Shown: in pieces, positions 11,401 through 51,318 of the stretch
How the letters are laid out: each line of letters starts with the position of its first letter
Numbering within the stretch: the stretch's first letter is position 1
DNA from: Tubulanus polymorphus
Taxonomy: Eukaryota; Nemertea; Palaeonemertea; Tubulaniformes; Tubulanidae
Length of the DNA: 64,000 nucleotides
Assembly (NCBI RefSeq): GCF_964204645.1
Contig: NC_134027.1
Span: 6,870,485 to 6,934,484 of the forward strand
Direction of reading: 5' to 3'
Notes under the pieces: model-generated
Database searches by the model: none
Seen by the model: only the letters and a program-made list of their open reading frames with translations
What the model was told of the DNA's origin: nothing
Made by a program: the position numbers and the translations under genes

Positions 11401-14400
11401 CTACGCTCCTCGGCGTCGGACCGGTATGCTGGTACCGTAACAAACTCGGCGTTAACTTGATTCAAAAACTCCCAAATGTTCCTCGAGTCATTTAGTCGAG
11501 TTTCCTGTAATTCATCCTGCCATTAAGAAATTTTGTTTCAAGTTTCGAAAGCAACATGCTTTGGATTGGAATCGCTGAGCGCGCACATCTTGTGTGTGAT
11601 ATGAATTAATGTTTGTAGCGGACGAAAAGCCATTCACAGAAAATACTATGAAAGGCTGTCATATGTTTTGAGCAACTCCTAATGGCATTAATCCGTTCTG
11701 ATGCAATTTTCTTTCCTGAGAGCTGCTTACGTTAATAAGAGGTCTTGGCATTTTAAAGTTTTAAAGCAGGTGGAGTTGAAAGCTATATGGTTAATTTCCT
11801 GATCATGTATTACTTCAGCTAATTGATTTGTTGGCTCAGTATTCTTTGTTGTTGTTATGTCGCGATCGAAAAAGCTTTCGGAATATTGTCGTTTTCTAAG
11901 GTACCACTTCAACGCTATTGATATCTACTAAAGCAATTGGCTCAACTAGTTTTCATCCAATTCCACTATTTATTCCGTTTATTGAACTATCGCTTGTAGT
12001 CCTTGGAACATTACCTACTCCATTATTCCCATTCAATTTCATTTTTCTTTGGCATTTGCTTTTCGATGTTTCGAGTAATTGTTGTGATTGGTTGGCTGGC
12101 TGGCAGGCAGATTTGCTAGGCTGCGATTGATGCCATGTTTTCTCTTTATTCTTATCTGGTCGCTGAGCGTCGGTGATTGCGGTTACGAACGGAAGACTGA
12201 CACAACAAGGATAATGACTCCCTGTGGTATTGACGGCATACGTGACATTTTTTTTTCGGGTTCATATCCTGGGCAAAGATTGATGTTGCTATCATAAATC
12301 CAAACGCAGCAAAAACTGTCTGTATTTATGAATTTTTCGAAATGGCCATTCATCAGCATTGTCAGGCAAATGGCCACTTTGAATCCCCTACCGATCGTAT
12401 CCCTATTGGACTTATAGCTTGGCAATTTGTTTCTGTATCGAAAGAGTTACCCCGGTAATTGGCCTCGATGAAAAATGCTGTCGTTAAGAAAATGAATAGT
12501 ATGACTATTTTCCGCCAGCAACTTTATTTATGCGCCACATGCACATTTCAGACGTTTGGACAAGTACAAAGGCGTTTAGTATCATTTTCGTTAAAGCCTT
12601 GTTAAGGCTAATCGATGAATAACGGCTTTAATGACTAGAGGGAAATAAGATATAAGACTTAAGGCTGTTAGAAATGGTACGACAAGAATAGACAGGAAAT
12701 ATTCTGAAGTATTGACGGCGGCGTTGTACCGTATTTGTAGTGTGAACATATTTATCTGTTCATCATTAATTGATTCCTGATTACTCTGCTGGAAATCAAT
12801 TTTCGCCTACAAATGTCATATTACATAGGATCACCACTTCCCATACACCCATTGGTGCATGATATTAGATCTGGCTCGATGAAATTAACACCCGTCCTCG
12901 TTAATGGTAGATATCGTTGTCATCAGTCGCTTGTTGGTGTGTTCGTAGCGCTGCTTCTGATACATCACGACTAATACCTCCGGGCAGATTATTGAGCAAT
13001 TGTCATCTTTGATTGTCTAGAATACCTTTTTCTTTGAAGAAGGGTAAAATTATGTATGATTGTCGTTTGAAATGGTTGTGAGTCGATAGATGTTGCGTTT
13101 AAGAACGTTCGATGCTCGCTGTGAATTTCTCTGATCAATGCAACAATAATGTCTGAGGGGAACATCTGGATCGTCGGCTGTCAGAGAAAAGAAAGTCAGT
13201 CGCAGGGATTTTCAGGACCATCGCTATCATCTTGATAAAAAAAATCACAAACATAACATCCGATTCTAACACTGTAGTGTCATGAACCTAAAGTAGAGAT
13301 AAATCTAAGTACTGGCCTATGGAAGGAATTTGTTTGATTTTTATCGCGAATTGGCATGAACATACTTATAAGTCAAATTTGCTGATTCAATTCAATTTAA
13401 GATTTAGTGCTACAAAGTACTAGACATTTCTAATCAGTAATTAGGATGGCAAGATCGTCATTGTTGCTGCTTTGAATAATGGACTCCATTTTAGAATCCA
13501 TGTTTGAATTGATGAAATCAGGCATCATCATTGACTGGAGGCTGAGAAATTTCATTCTTGTTTTTAGTATTTTACAATGGAAATCTTTTTCGAGTTTGTA
13601 TGAAACAATCATGGCAATCTGTACGAAGTTTCCAGAAGTTTCCATTAATGCAGTGACAATCTCTTGCTGGGTTTGGTACCTTATTGAATCGCAAGACTGC
13701 CACAGCACTGTGTTCCATTTAGTAGACCATGTACGCAACTATTCGTGCATCACTATTATCTTTATCCAGTCAGAAATCATGTTTCATTCGGTCAATGATT
13801 TGTCCACTAAAGCATGTATGAAAATCTCATTCAGTCGATAGACCATGTGGCGTTGCTGGGCATCTCCGCTGCTGTGCCAAGGCATCTACCATCAGGGTCG
13901 AATCTCGTATGATGCTGTAACTCAACTGGGTCCATCTGTTGATGGAATAAGCTCAGTACTAAATAGATTACCTGTCTGGAATTATATGAATATGCCTCTA
14001 CCTTCTGATGGGGTTAGCGAGAGTTTGAATAGTCCGGATAACTAGCATTATCGTAGCAACTTCGTTGTGTGTTGCGCTAGTTGTAATAATTCATGGCTGA
14101 TAACTTTGCGTGTTGAATGAAAATATGAAGCACGATGATGTGTTCATGTCTCCGCTGCTGCTGTTATCACAACACCGAACCCTTATCACCGAGGTAATTT
14201 TGACATGAGACTGTAGCTTGTGATTTGTCAACCGAATTTGACCCCTCTTGGGAATTTATACAAACTTACTAAGATGCCGAAAATCAATTTTCTTTTGCTA
14301 CTGATCAGAGGAGCTTCATTAACGGTAATGGTAAGTTATACTTTCATCATCTAGCATCGGGTATCAACTGCTTGTTGATCGGTTAAATTCAATTCTTTAA

Positions 14401-15588
14401 ACCTGGCTGCTGTGAATTGTTTTTGAAGTGGTTTGGAAATATCAGTCATCTGTATGCCGTCCCTGCGTGTTAGCCATAGTGCTTTATGGTCCGGAAGTTT
14501 GGTGTAGATTGATTGGCTGCCGTTATTGTGTGCTAATGTTTCTCATAAATCGTGGACACCCGTTTCACTTATATGTCAACCTTGCAATGCCATCTGAACG
14601 GAACCTGTACCGTTCCATTATTAGTCTTTTCATCATGTTATATTACTGCAGTTCTTTCGGTTTTTACTAGGTATTTTCTCGTCACGCGAGACGTTTATTG
14701 TTTTTCGAGGATTGCAGTCTATTAACGTATATATTACCAACGCAAGGTTACTGTACCTAGGCCTCAGACTCAGATTATACCTCGAAGCCCAGCCAATTCA
14801 TGTAGATTTTATTAAGTCATACACGATATATTTTTGTTCTCAAAAGCTTTGAATTTGAAAAGATAAACAGTAGACTGCACTGAAGACGCACCTTTCTGGG
14901 CTGTAAAAATGTATCTCAACTGTATTGGTTCAAAGTGTCAATAACATCATCCCATTTCTATTCTGAAATCATTGATTTAATTAAGAAAACGCCGGGAATT
15001 CTGTCAAGTGGGAATGCTGAGGTGAAAAAGATTGAGGTGGGGGAAATGACCTGTAAGTAGACACAGATGGAAGGATATTTTCTCACTATTCAATCGTTTT
15101 AGAGTATTGGTTGAATATCAAATTATCTCCACGGGAAACCTGGAACCAGATACACCAATAATCTTTCGCTTCTTCGTTGTCATAACTGAATCAGACCTTT
15201 CACATTTCAAAATGAAAGCAATTTTCTCTTCTGAAGAGATATTCTTCTTTTCCATGCATTTCTGTGATTGTGTATCGATCACTTTATCATATATCATATT
15301 ATCCATGCGGTACAGACTCTTCACAGTCTGTTGCGTTTTGTGATCAAATATCTCTGGCGAGCTCGCTACAGGCTGCTTCGCTCTTCAGTCGTGCGCTCGT
15401 TAAGACGAAAACCTTGCGTAAAAGGTTTTGTTTTATGCGCATGAATGCAGGTACTTATTTCTGATAAGAAATGAAATTTTATTTTGGAGCGACAGGTCGT
15501 GTAAGGTCTTATTCGTGAAGCTTTGATATCGTATGATCTTTTTATTTTTATAATACATTCGTATTTTTGCCACCAGTGGGTTATATTA

Positions 15589-15871
15589 GCCGCAATCACA
15601 TCGAGAGGATTTGGCCCAGGCCTAATTGGCAAGGATCAGGCCCGAGTCAAATTTGGCCTGTGCCTAGAAAGTGCATTATTAATCACTCACTCGATACTAA
15701 ACAATGCTAAAACAAATAGAAGTGAGTTATTTCCGGAATCTGTAGCATTTCACGTTTTTGGTCGGACCAAACAGGTATGGGCCCATATGGTACTTGTGTG
15801 AACAGTTCCTCTGAGCCAAATTTGGCACAAGCAAATTTGGTCCGTGCAAAAGACACTTGTGTGATGGCGGC
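15589..15871. mobile_element. MITE, GCCGC-family copy 1
   Basis: A 283 bp element. Its left end reads GCCGCAATCACA and its right end TGTGATGGCGGC, which are imperfect inverted repeats. The interior repeats the word CAAATTTGG in both orientations. It shares ends and interior with copies at 19463, 31360 and (truncated) 25728. It has no coding capacity; the reading frames crossing it are incidental. Confidence 0.75.
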
Positions 15872-17079
15872 AATTAGGCGTGGTTTTGGCAAAGTTTCTC
15901 AGCACTGTGTTTCTTGATATTTTGTTAGTCGAGACGCTTTTCATATATAGTTGAATACTAGAATACTACTTACTGAATACTTACTGAATAATCAGGTATG
16001 TTAGGAGCTTAGGTGCCGTTATCAAAAATAGGCATTTCATAAAAATGGTGACTCAAGTTTACCGTGGGGAGACATGTGGGTTAAAACATTCATTTGAAGT
16101 ACATTTGAAGCTCTTATAGTTTTTCTAGGACATAGATTGAACAGTTCTTCGTCAAAATGCAAATTTAATGGCAGAGTTTCATGTGACAAATAGACATCGT
16201 AAGTAACATGTTTCTCAAAGTAAATACTATTGAAAGTAAAAGCATTCAAAGGGGTAACAAGTGAACCGATCAGACCGGAATATTGCTGGAGACAATGGAT
16301 TATTTCGCTCTTTGGTATAGATGTGCATGTGCCAGGCTTTTCTTATCATCGGAAAATCTGGCTGTATTCTACAAATATTTGTGAACATGTTGGAATTCAT
16401 TGATCTACAGACTAGTCTTATTCAGCAATAGATTATTTACTTACCGGCTTCTTCGGTATAAATGCTTACCAAAATAGATTTTCTTCACGGTTTACTTAAT
16501 AAGCATCGGTAGAATTTGACAATGATTATTTCATTGGATTTATCATGAACTTTAGAGTACGTGGTTTTATCTAGTCTTTATTGAGAGGTCAAGTTGCTCA
16601 GTCTGCGTAGTTCTCAACCCCACCGTACTTCAGTAGTAAGATATCTTCATGTTCAATGTCTAATGCATAACTTGCTTAATGCCATTAGTAAGTCTCTGCT
16701 AAGACCTTGGGGCCTCGGCCTTGATTGTGTATACTTTTTGTGATAATCCCCTCATGGCATTTATTTCTTCGTCTGTTGGTATAGTTTAGCCATTCTAGTT
16801 TAACCACCTCTCTTTAATTGTATCAAAAACAATTGCAAAACCATTTCGCAACTCCAAGGAAGATTTGTGCTAAAACCCAGTTAGAAATCATCATCAGCAC
16901 TTAGAAATGAAAATCAATCGCTGGCTAGAATAGCCACAATTGGATGTAGAAAAAAGAAGTTTGTTTCGGTTTTTATCGATATTATTTTCATAGAGTTTCA
17001 TTCAGTAAACTACGTACGCAATGTGAGTTGGCATAGGCCTATATACGTCTTTATTCGTTGCAATTTCGGACATCTTTCA

Positions 17080-17256
17080 TTAATACTGTGCCTCGAGGAG
17101 CTGTTCGACCGGATGAAACTAGCCGGTATTTCGCTGCTGCTAGTCGATTGAATCTTCTCGCGATTGATCGACGATTCCCGGTTTCTTTTCCCAGTTGTGC
17201 CGACATTTAATAGAAGCAGCCACTGTATCTAACATGGATTGTTGTATCGGAGCAAA
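17080..17256 (+). promoter_or_regulatory. Possible 5' UTR exon and promoter of the PPP1R16 gene
   Basis: Inference only. A relatively GC-rich stretch ends in a strong splice donor, GCAAA|GTAAGTT, at 17256/17257. A matching acceptor with a pyrimidine tract, TGTGTCTTGTAG, ends at 18853, upstream of the first PPP1R16 coding exon. A short frame starting ATGGATTGTTGT at 17234 would be an upstream ORF; it cannot join coding exon 2 in phase. Confidence 0.25.
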
Positions 17257-19029
17257 GTAAGTTATATATTCTGTCATTTGTCAGCTCGCCACCCCCAGGG
17301 TGTGATGCAAGCGGCAATTTGTCGCCGTTCACGACTTCGCTCGCGATCTACTAGCAGTCGAATTCGAATGGAATGAATGTCGCGATGTCGGGATGCGGCT
17401 CGTCGTAGTCTTCCTTTCGGTGGTCGTCGTCGGCTTTGTATCTCGTCGACAACGCGACTGTTCGTGTTCGGTACACGGAAGCATTCTGAATGATAACGCG
17501 TTATTTGCGGCTCTCACGGCGCGATGATCATCAAGAGCTGTTTCTATGTGTGTAGATGTTAATGATCTATTTGATGACCGCTGATTTGCATATACGTTGA
17601 TTAAACATCATTAACGAATGAGGGATATATAACTTTACTTGCTACGCTTGCCGTACAATCACCCATCAACTTCTCGAGGTATATTTCATTAATTGATGTC
17701 GTAAAGTTGTATGATTCTTAGATGAAATGGGGGTTGAATGGCGGTTAATTTCTCGTAACAGTAAATCCGTTTAATCTGGATTATTCGGAACCTATGTAGC
17801 ACACGGTGGTACGGGTAAGTATTGGGTGAATAGTATCAGTATCGGGATGAGACTGATCTGGATAAAGCAGGTTTTGCCTGTATATTCTTCTACATCGCTG
17901 TTCAGTGTGGTTAGACCTTTCGAATTTAACTGATGTAAGCATTTTTTCTAAATATGGTCATTCAAAGGTCAAGCGTTCTTTTTCTGTCAAAATTGACATT
18001 AATAGCAAAGTTATAAATATTAAACGATGAAAAGACAAGTTCAAGCGTTTTTCTTCCTATTTTAGTTACTAGAACTGGTTGTGCCAATATCCAATGAGAC
18101 AACTGATTGTTTTTGCTTATATATGTGTATATTCAGCCCATCAGATTTGATATTTGACGAAAATTATTTGACAATCAAAACAACTTTTGATGTTTTTATC
18201 GGAATTATGTCAAAATAAAGATATATTGACGGGTAAATGACGAGACAATCTGCCAGAAAATACAAACCATATACAATTGGAGAAATGTTTCCATGGCAAC
18301 GTGACAAATACAAAAGTTGATGATAGTTCAATTAGACTTATGCTTTATAATCCCTTATTCAAACTGAAACCAAAGAAGCTGACAGAGTATCCGTCAGTGT
18401 GTCAGTACCATACTTTGCCACATCCGTCATGGCAACATTGGTTTAACTCTGAAAAATTCTGGAAAATAATCTGTAGTCAATCTTTTTTTGACAAATGGGA
18501 GAGGAAATATTGAAGAAAAAGAATTAGCAATTGAGATATGGTGTTCATGTTCATCGGTAAACTGTAAGAGATACATTTTTTTGAAAAAGTTCAGAAAGTG
18601 AAATACGAATGACGATATCCAAATGACAATACGCGGAAAAATGGGGAATTATTGATATTCTAGAGTAAAACAGTCAACTTAAATCCATTAATCTTAAATC
18701 TATTAATACAGTGAAATAGAATTTCGTGGCATCATATTTCGTTGTGACAAGATACCAGGTGAACCGATGTGCAAACGGTTCCTTCATATAGTACATTGAA
18801 GTGCAATATTTTGGTATGAGAAAGCTAAAAATGATGATCATTGTGTCTTGTAGGTTGTCGTTAATGATACCATTGATGTTGGTACTGAATAAGCACTAAC
18901 TACTCATCATCGGATCATGTGAAATACGTAAGGACCCAACGACCGGTCGTTCGTACGTAAACTTATTGGATTATTTTCAATGCGTTAACACCACACGGAT
19001 ATCTCCACATGCGCCTCCCGTTCGACGAA

Positions 19030-46871
<27,842 letters not shown>

Positions 46872-48893
46872 CATTCCAGCCTTTTAGACATGAAATTTGC
46901 AGAAAATACCACTATATTCTAGATAATCGGGTATGTCTTAAGACAGTGTAGACTGTTTTTGTTGCACCAAATAAGACACTTCATGTGGCTTATTACATTA
47001 GCTTATTTTTATGTTACTGCGTGTCTTAAATATTCAACATGCTTCGGCAAATGAATGCTGTTGTAAACTTGATAGCACTTAGGTATTATAGCACTGTTTC
47101 AGTGCAAGGATCGATAACACTATCACATTAGAACTTGCTGTAGTTTTCACCTGTTGAGTATTGTACACATACAGGTCGTATTGCTTGTCAAAATGAGGGA
47201 CGCATAATAATACATGTATATTTAAAAATACGCATGTATTTTTTCCATAAAGATTCAAATCAAGGCAATGTGCCTTAAAAGTAAGTGTATCTGATAGTTA
47301 TCTTAGGATTAGTTTAGGCAAAGCTCTATTACCGAGTTCATCATTGTAATTGACCTTTAAGTAGGCCCTGCTATTACCTGCGATAATCAAAAAGTAGATA
47401 CCGCTACATAAAAGCAAAGCAAGTCTCATCACTAACCATCAGAGTTGATTCTATAGCCTAACATCAACCAAACAAAAAATTTAAGAAATTTACAACATGT
47501 CGTTTAAAGCTAGATTTTTCAGTAATTTTTGCAAACATAGAAAGTTTTGTATTTATGTAGTTGTGCATTTTGGTGTAATGAATTGTACACAAACTCATTT
47601 TTAAGTAAGAGAAAAACCATTTTTGTAAATAATTACAAGCGTGTGATAGGAAGAATAATCGGTTGTAAATATATGTCTGCGATGACAGAGGCCAGAGATA
47701 ATAAGTCTGTATATCTCAATTAAATTATCTAGGACAGAACTGATTATGGTATGTGCAATTTAGTTTCCAATCAGGTTGATTATTGCAGTGGCTTCCAATC
47801 TTGAAGTGAACAAATTTGTCCAAAAATTGAACTCCTATTTTGTACCATCTGAAGTATGAATATGAAATATGCATAGAATATAGGTAAGCCTAATGCAAAA
47901 ATAGACACAGCTTGTGATGTAAATCTTAGCAATAGATATCTATAATCTGGTAAACCAAAGAGTAACTATAAGACTTGTACTTAAATAAGTAAAGATTGAA
48001 TTAAAATATAACATTATTTTTATTCAAAAATAATTTAAAGTTAACTTGTAATATGAAATTAAAAACTGTTCATTAGTAAAATTTACTCATGTCAATAGCC
48101 CAATGGGATACCGGCAAGGCTACCGAGTAAAGCAATGATTCAGCGATAATTTTCCAAGATCGCTAGTGGCAATGGGTAACTGCCCTACAATTTCTTCTAG
48201 ATTTTAATCAAATTTGAGTCAACTTTTCCTGATAAGTAAATCAATTATCAGTGAAATCTATACCATACAATGAGTGAGAAGGGAAAAATCAAGGTCAAAT
48301 TTCATTGAAAATGAACTGAATTTCACTACGAATGACCCAGTGTTTTGTTGCGCCATCTGGTGAGTGCTGGTATCCCATTTTTGAGAGCATGTCATAATTG
48401 ATATGTTCCATAAACGCACATGCGCTTCACAAAGAAATGACTGCGGCTTTTTGTAATTGAACATGCATGTAATATTATGCCCAACATAAAAACCAGGTCA
48501 GGAGCAACAGGTAGCAAACGAGGTCAAATTAGATATAGAAAATGTATTACATCTGTTTCACAACAAATATTGAATGTAATCAGGAATATCTGTACTGCAA
48601 TGAAAATCTAGTATTTTGCTACTAATGGCGAAAACATTTGTAAATACCTAGTTATAAGAGTGTTACATGTATATATTGTATATTGTATACTATTGAATAG
48701 TCTATATGATGTAATCTATGGAATTATTTTAATTAAAAAGCAGTTTCGCTAATTGACATTATGGCTTATATTTTCGACAATTATTTGCATCTTACAAGTT
48801 GTATGCAAAGCATACGACAAAGGACTAGATGATTAAGACAACGATCAGGATACATTAAAACTAAAACATGGAAAAGTATTTTCATTGAACCTC
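46872..48893. other. Convergent interval between PPP1R16 and WWOX
   Basis: Non-coding, AT-rich, containing both 3' UTRs. No AATAAA close to either stop codon was found. ATTAAA occurs on the + strand at 48732-48737 and on the - strand at 48728-48733, a possible shared end for both genes. A dispersed repeat lies at 48107-48286 (partner at 53491). Confidence 0.5.
48107..48286. repeat. Dispersed repeat, copy 1 of a pair
   Basis: Same orientation and order of blocks as 53491-53660: GATACC-GGCAAGGCTA, CAGTGATAAT-like text, GATCGCTAG(T/C)GGCA, GTCAACTTTTCC, CAGTGAAATC and GAGTGAGAA(A)GGGAA. Family unknown. Confidence 0.65.
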
Positions 48894-51127
48894 TTAAACA
48901 TCCTTGATCTGATTAACATTTTTCAATTCCCAAGCTGTTAACATTTGTTCACTGAGTTCCCACACAGCATTTGCCAGTCGACTATTTCCTGCTTCGACGG
49001 AGGGTACGCACTGACAGACGTTGTTGAAATATTTTCCTCCAACGGTTTCTAGATCTCGTGATACTGCGCAGTACACCGACGTCGCACAACCTTGTTGCTG
49101 AAAAAAAAAAATTATATCAATTGTCTTCAAGGGTATCTTTAATTTAAAGGAAATTTTTTTTAAAGAATTATCGTTTGGACTAAGGTTTTGGTTCACAGCA
49201 TACCATAGATTTAGTAAATGGCCGAACGACTGTAAAGAGTAACCTGTAGAGCCACCAGTTTCTACTCAGCTGTGTTGACATCATGTTTCCAGGATGCAAT
49301 GAATTACTAGTAACATTACGTTCGTATAAACGAGAATGCAACTGATTCGATGTAAGAATATTCAAGAGCTTCGACAAATTGTAAGCTTTTATTGGCCAGA
49401 ACCCATTCGCAGTTGATGGCGATAGTTTTTCATGGCTCACATTTTCAAAATTTAAATCGGTGAATCTGAAATTGGATAATCCTTTAATGTATGTACCTGC
49501 TAAGTTTAGATCATTTGGGTACATGATGGAAATCCATTTTTGATTCATGAGATTGAAGCCTACCTGTGTGATTCAGAAGAAACCCAGACAACCCGAGATG
49601 GAGACGAACTTATGAGCACATCTTGTAACAAGCTCACCAAATAGAAATGTGATAGATGATTCACTTGGAATGTCGCTTCAAAACCATCGATTGTTTGCTG
49701 CCAAGGCAAGCTAAATACAGCTGCATTCAGAATCAATACATTCAGTGGCCTGTTGGAATATAAATAATTAACAAGGAACTTTAATAAAATCTCGAGAATA
49801 TTACTAGAATACATTACCCGGTAATTGACCGATTGAATAAGGGTATCATTTGTCATACCATCCTTTTGATTTATACGCCTCGGCACACTGTCTGACACTA
49901 TTCAAAGACATCAAATCTATGTGTAAACTTTCCACACGAGCTTTCGGTTGCTCAGTCTTGATTGCATTGATGGCCTCTCTAGCTTTGGCTTCACTTCGAC
50001 ATGCCAATACAACATGCGCCCCCTGTAATGCCAGGGTTCTAGCTGTTTCAAATCCTTAAAAGGAAAAATTTCTGTTTTATTTCTTTGAATTCAACCCAAG
50101 AATGATAAGTGTCGCTTACAAAATTCTGAAAAGTCTGAAGTAGGTTGGCCACTTTCCACCCATATACAAATCCCCTGAGTCTTCCCTGTATTTTCCATGA
50201 TTACACAAAAATCCATGAGTGAATTTGAGAAATGTCTAGGTTTAGAATATTACAATTCAATAATGATAAATATACACGCAGTCAATAGCATTATCCAAAT
50301 TCCCTGAGTTTTCCAGGTTCTAGATTTTTCTGATGAATAATAATGCACAATTACCAATTCCACAGTTACCACCAGTAATCAGTACATATTTTGAATGAAA
50401 GTCTCTGCCTTGAACAATCTGTAAACCGGTGCTACTGCCATCGTATTTCTGACGTAATTCTCGAATTTTTGTTTCATCGATGTCTTCAATGGCAAATGCT
50501 AGTCGTGGATCTGTGAATGTTGTCTTCTGATTGATATGACTTAAATAATTGAATAATCAATAAATCATAAGTTATCATTCGATTGAGAATAAATGTTTTC
50601 AACAGGATGGCGTGGAAAAATACGAATGATACATACTCAACAAAATATGCAATCCCTTCATCAGTTACTTTGATTTCCCAACCATAAGGAAGTTCTGAAA
50701 ATGTTAACATTATTGTCATTGCAAACAGTTCAATAATAGCCTGGTTTCAAATGGATTGTTGTTTCTTAATAATGTCAATACTAACCTCCAGCAACTCGTT
50801 TCTTCTTTCCAGTCTTTGGATTCTCCCATTGAGTAATTTCTAAATTATGACTGTAAATTAGAAAGAAACCCTATGTGAACTTAGTAGTTACCGTTTTACG
50901 GGATAGATGGCACCGCTGTCGAACCCGGAAGTAAACTATTTTCGTCGATAACGGGACGGATTGCTCAAAGATGAAGCGTTCCACGTGATGGCTTTGACTA
51001 CGAAACGATAAAATAAATACTCTTCTTACTTAGCATAATAGACACGACCGTCTAATGTGACCCTTTCTTCCCAGCCAGCTGGAATTTCATCCTCGCTGTC
51101 CGTATCTTCGACTATGGAGGCCGCCAT
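48894..51127 (-). CDS. WWOX: WW domain-containing oxidoreductase
   Basis: WWOX joins two WW domains to a short-chain dehydrogenase/reductase; in vertebrates it is a tumour suppressor that binds PPxY proteins. Exons in transcript order: 51127-51030, 50850-50786, 50694-50637, 50539-50355, 50054-49859, 49749-49564, 49465-49204, 49097-48894 (TAA). Lengths sum to 1254, giving 417 residues; human has 414, and co-linearity is close. WW1 (about 16-52) has [17 protein letters not shown] and QWENP. The basic patch GKKKRV matches the nuclear-localisation position. WW2 (about 55-88) is atypical: its second signature position is Phe (TTFTDPR) instead of Trp (human has Tyr). The SDR part shows TGGNCGIG for cofactor binding, NAA at LNAAVF, the Ser-containing VSSESHR, and the catalytic pair Tyr291/Lys295 in AYNLSK (human 293/297). 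All key residues are intact. It shares a 191 bp upstream interval with DCLRE1C. Confidence 0.96.
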
Positions 51128-51318
51128 GATTATTATTATCCCATGACAGATCAGATAGAGGGTAGCTCCGAGGATATCCAAATCATTGCGTCCACGAGCC
51201 GCATCATAAATTCTGAGATCACTTTTTCAAAACAATGGCGGCTTCTTCGAGTAGTTTATTCTTGTCCAGTTCATGACGTTACACATGATTTTGACCAGTC
51301 TACCAGTAATATTCCAAT
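51128..51318. promoter_or_regulatory. Bidirectional promoter interval between WWOX and DCLRE1C
   Basis: Only 191 bp separate the two start codons, which point away from each other, so both 5' UTRs and core promoters must overlap or lie here. A good YY1-type motif, ACAATGGCGGC, is at 51232-51242 on the + strand. A second ATGGCGGC is the WWOX start codon itself on the - strand. No TATA box is evident, as usual for such promoters. Confidence 0.65.

Larger units (their letters stand above)
5191..18853. other. Intergenic region, no supported gene
   Basis: About 13.7 kb between the divergent TIMM21 and PPP1R16 genes. Open frames here are short, lack splice-linked partners and match no family I recognise. 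Recognisable content: (AT)n at 8375-8428, a MITE at 15589-15871, a cluster of long overlapping frames on both strands at 13430-14045 (see findings), a CpG-richer patch around 7130-7640 and a possible 5' non-coding exon near 17.1-17.26 kb. Promoter elements for TIMM21 should lie just right of 5190, but I see no clear motif. Small or RNA genes cannot be excluded by eye. Confidence 0.6.

Noticed and set aside
11091-11443. Overlapping open frames of 96 (+) and 111 (-) codons
   Set aside because: They are opposite-strand shadows of each other, with no splice-linked neighbours and no recognisable motif.
17234-17257. Alternative PPP1R16 start exon beginning MDCCIGA
   Set aside because: Its donor phase does not match coding exon 2, so it could only be an upstream ORF in a 5' UTR.
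50130-50330. CCCTGAGT/TTTTCCA-rich stretch in WWOX intron 4, resembling the intron 10 MITE of PPP1R16
   Set aside because: Shared words only; no inverted ends located, so not called.
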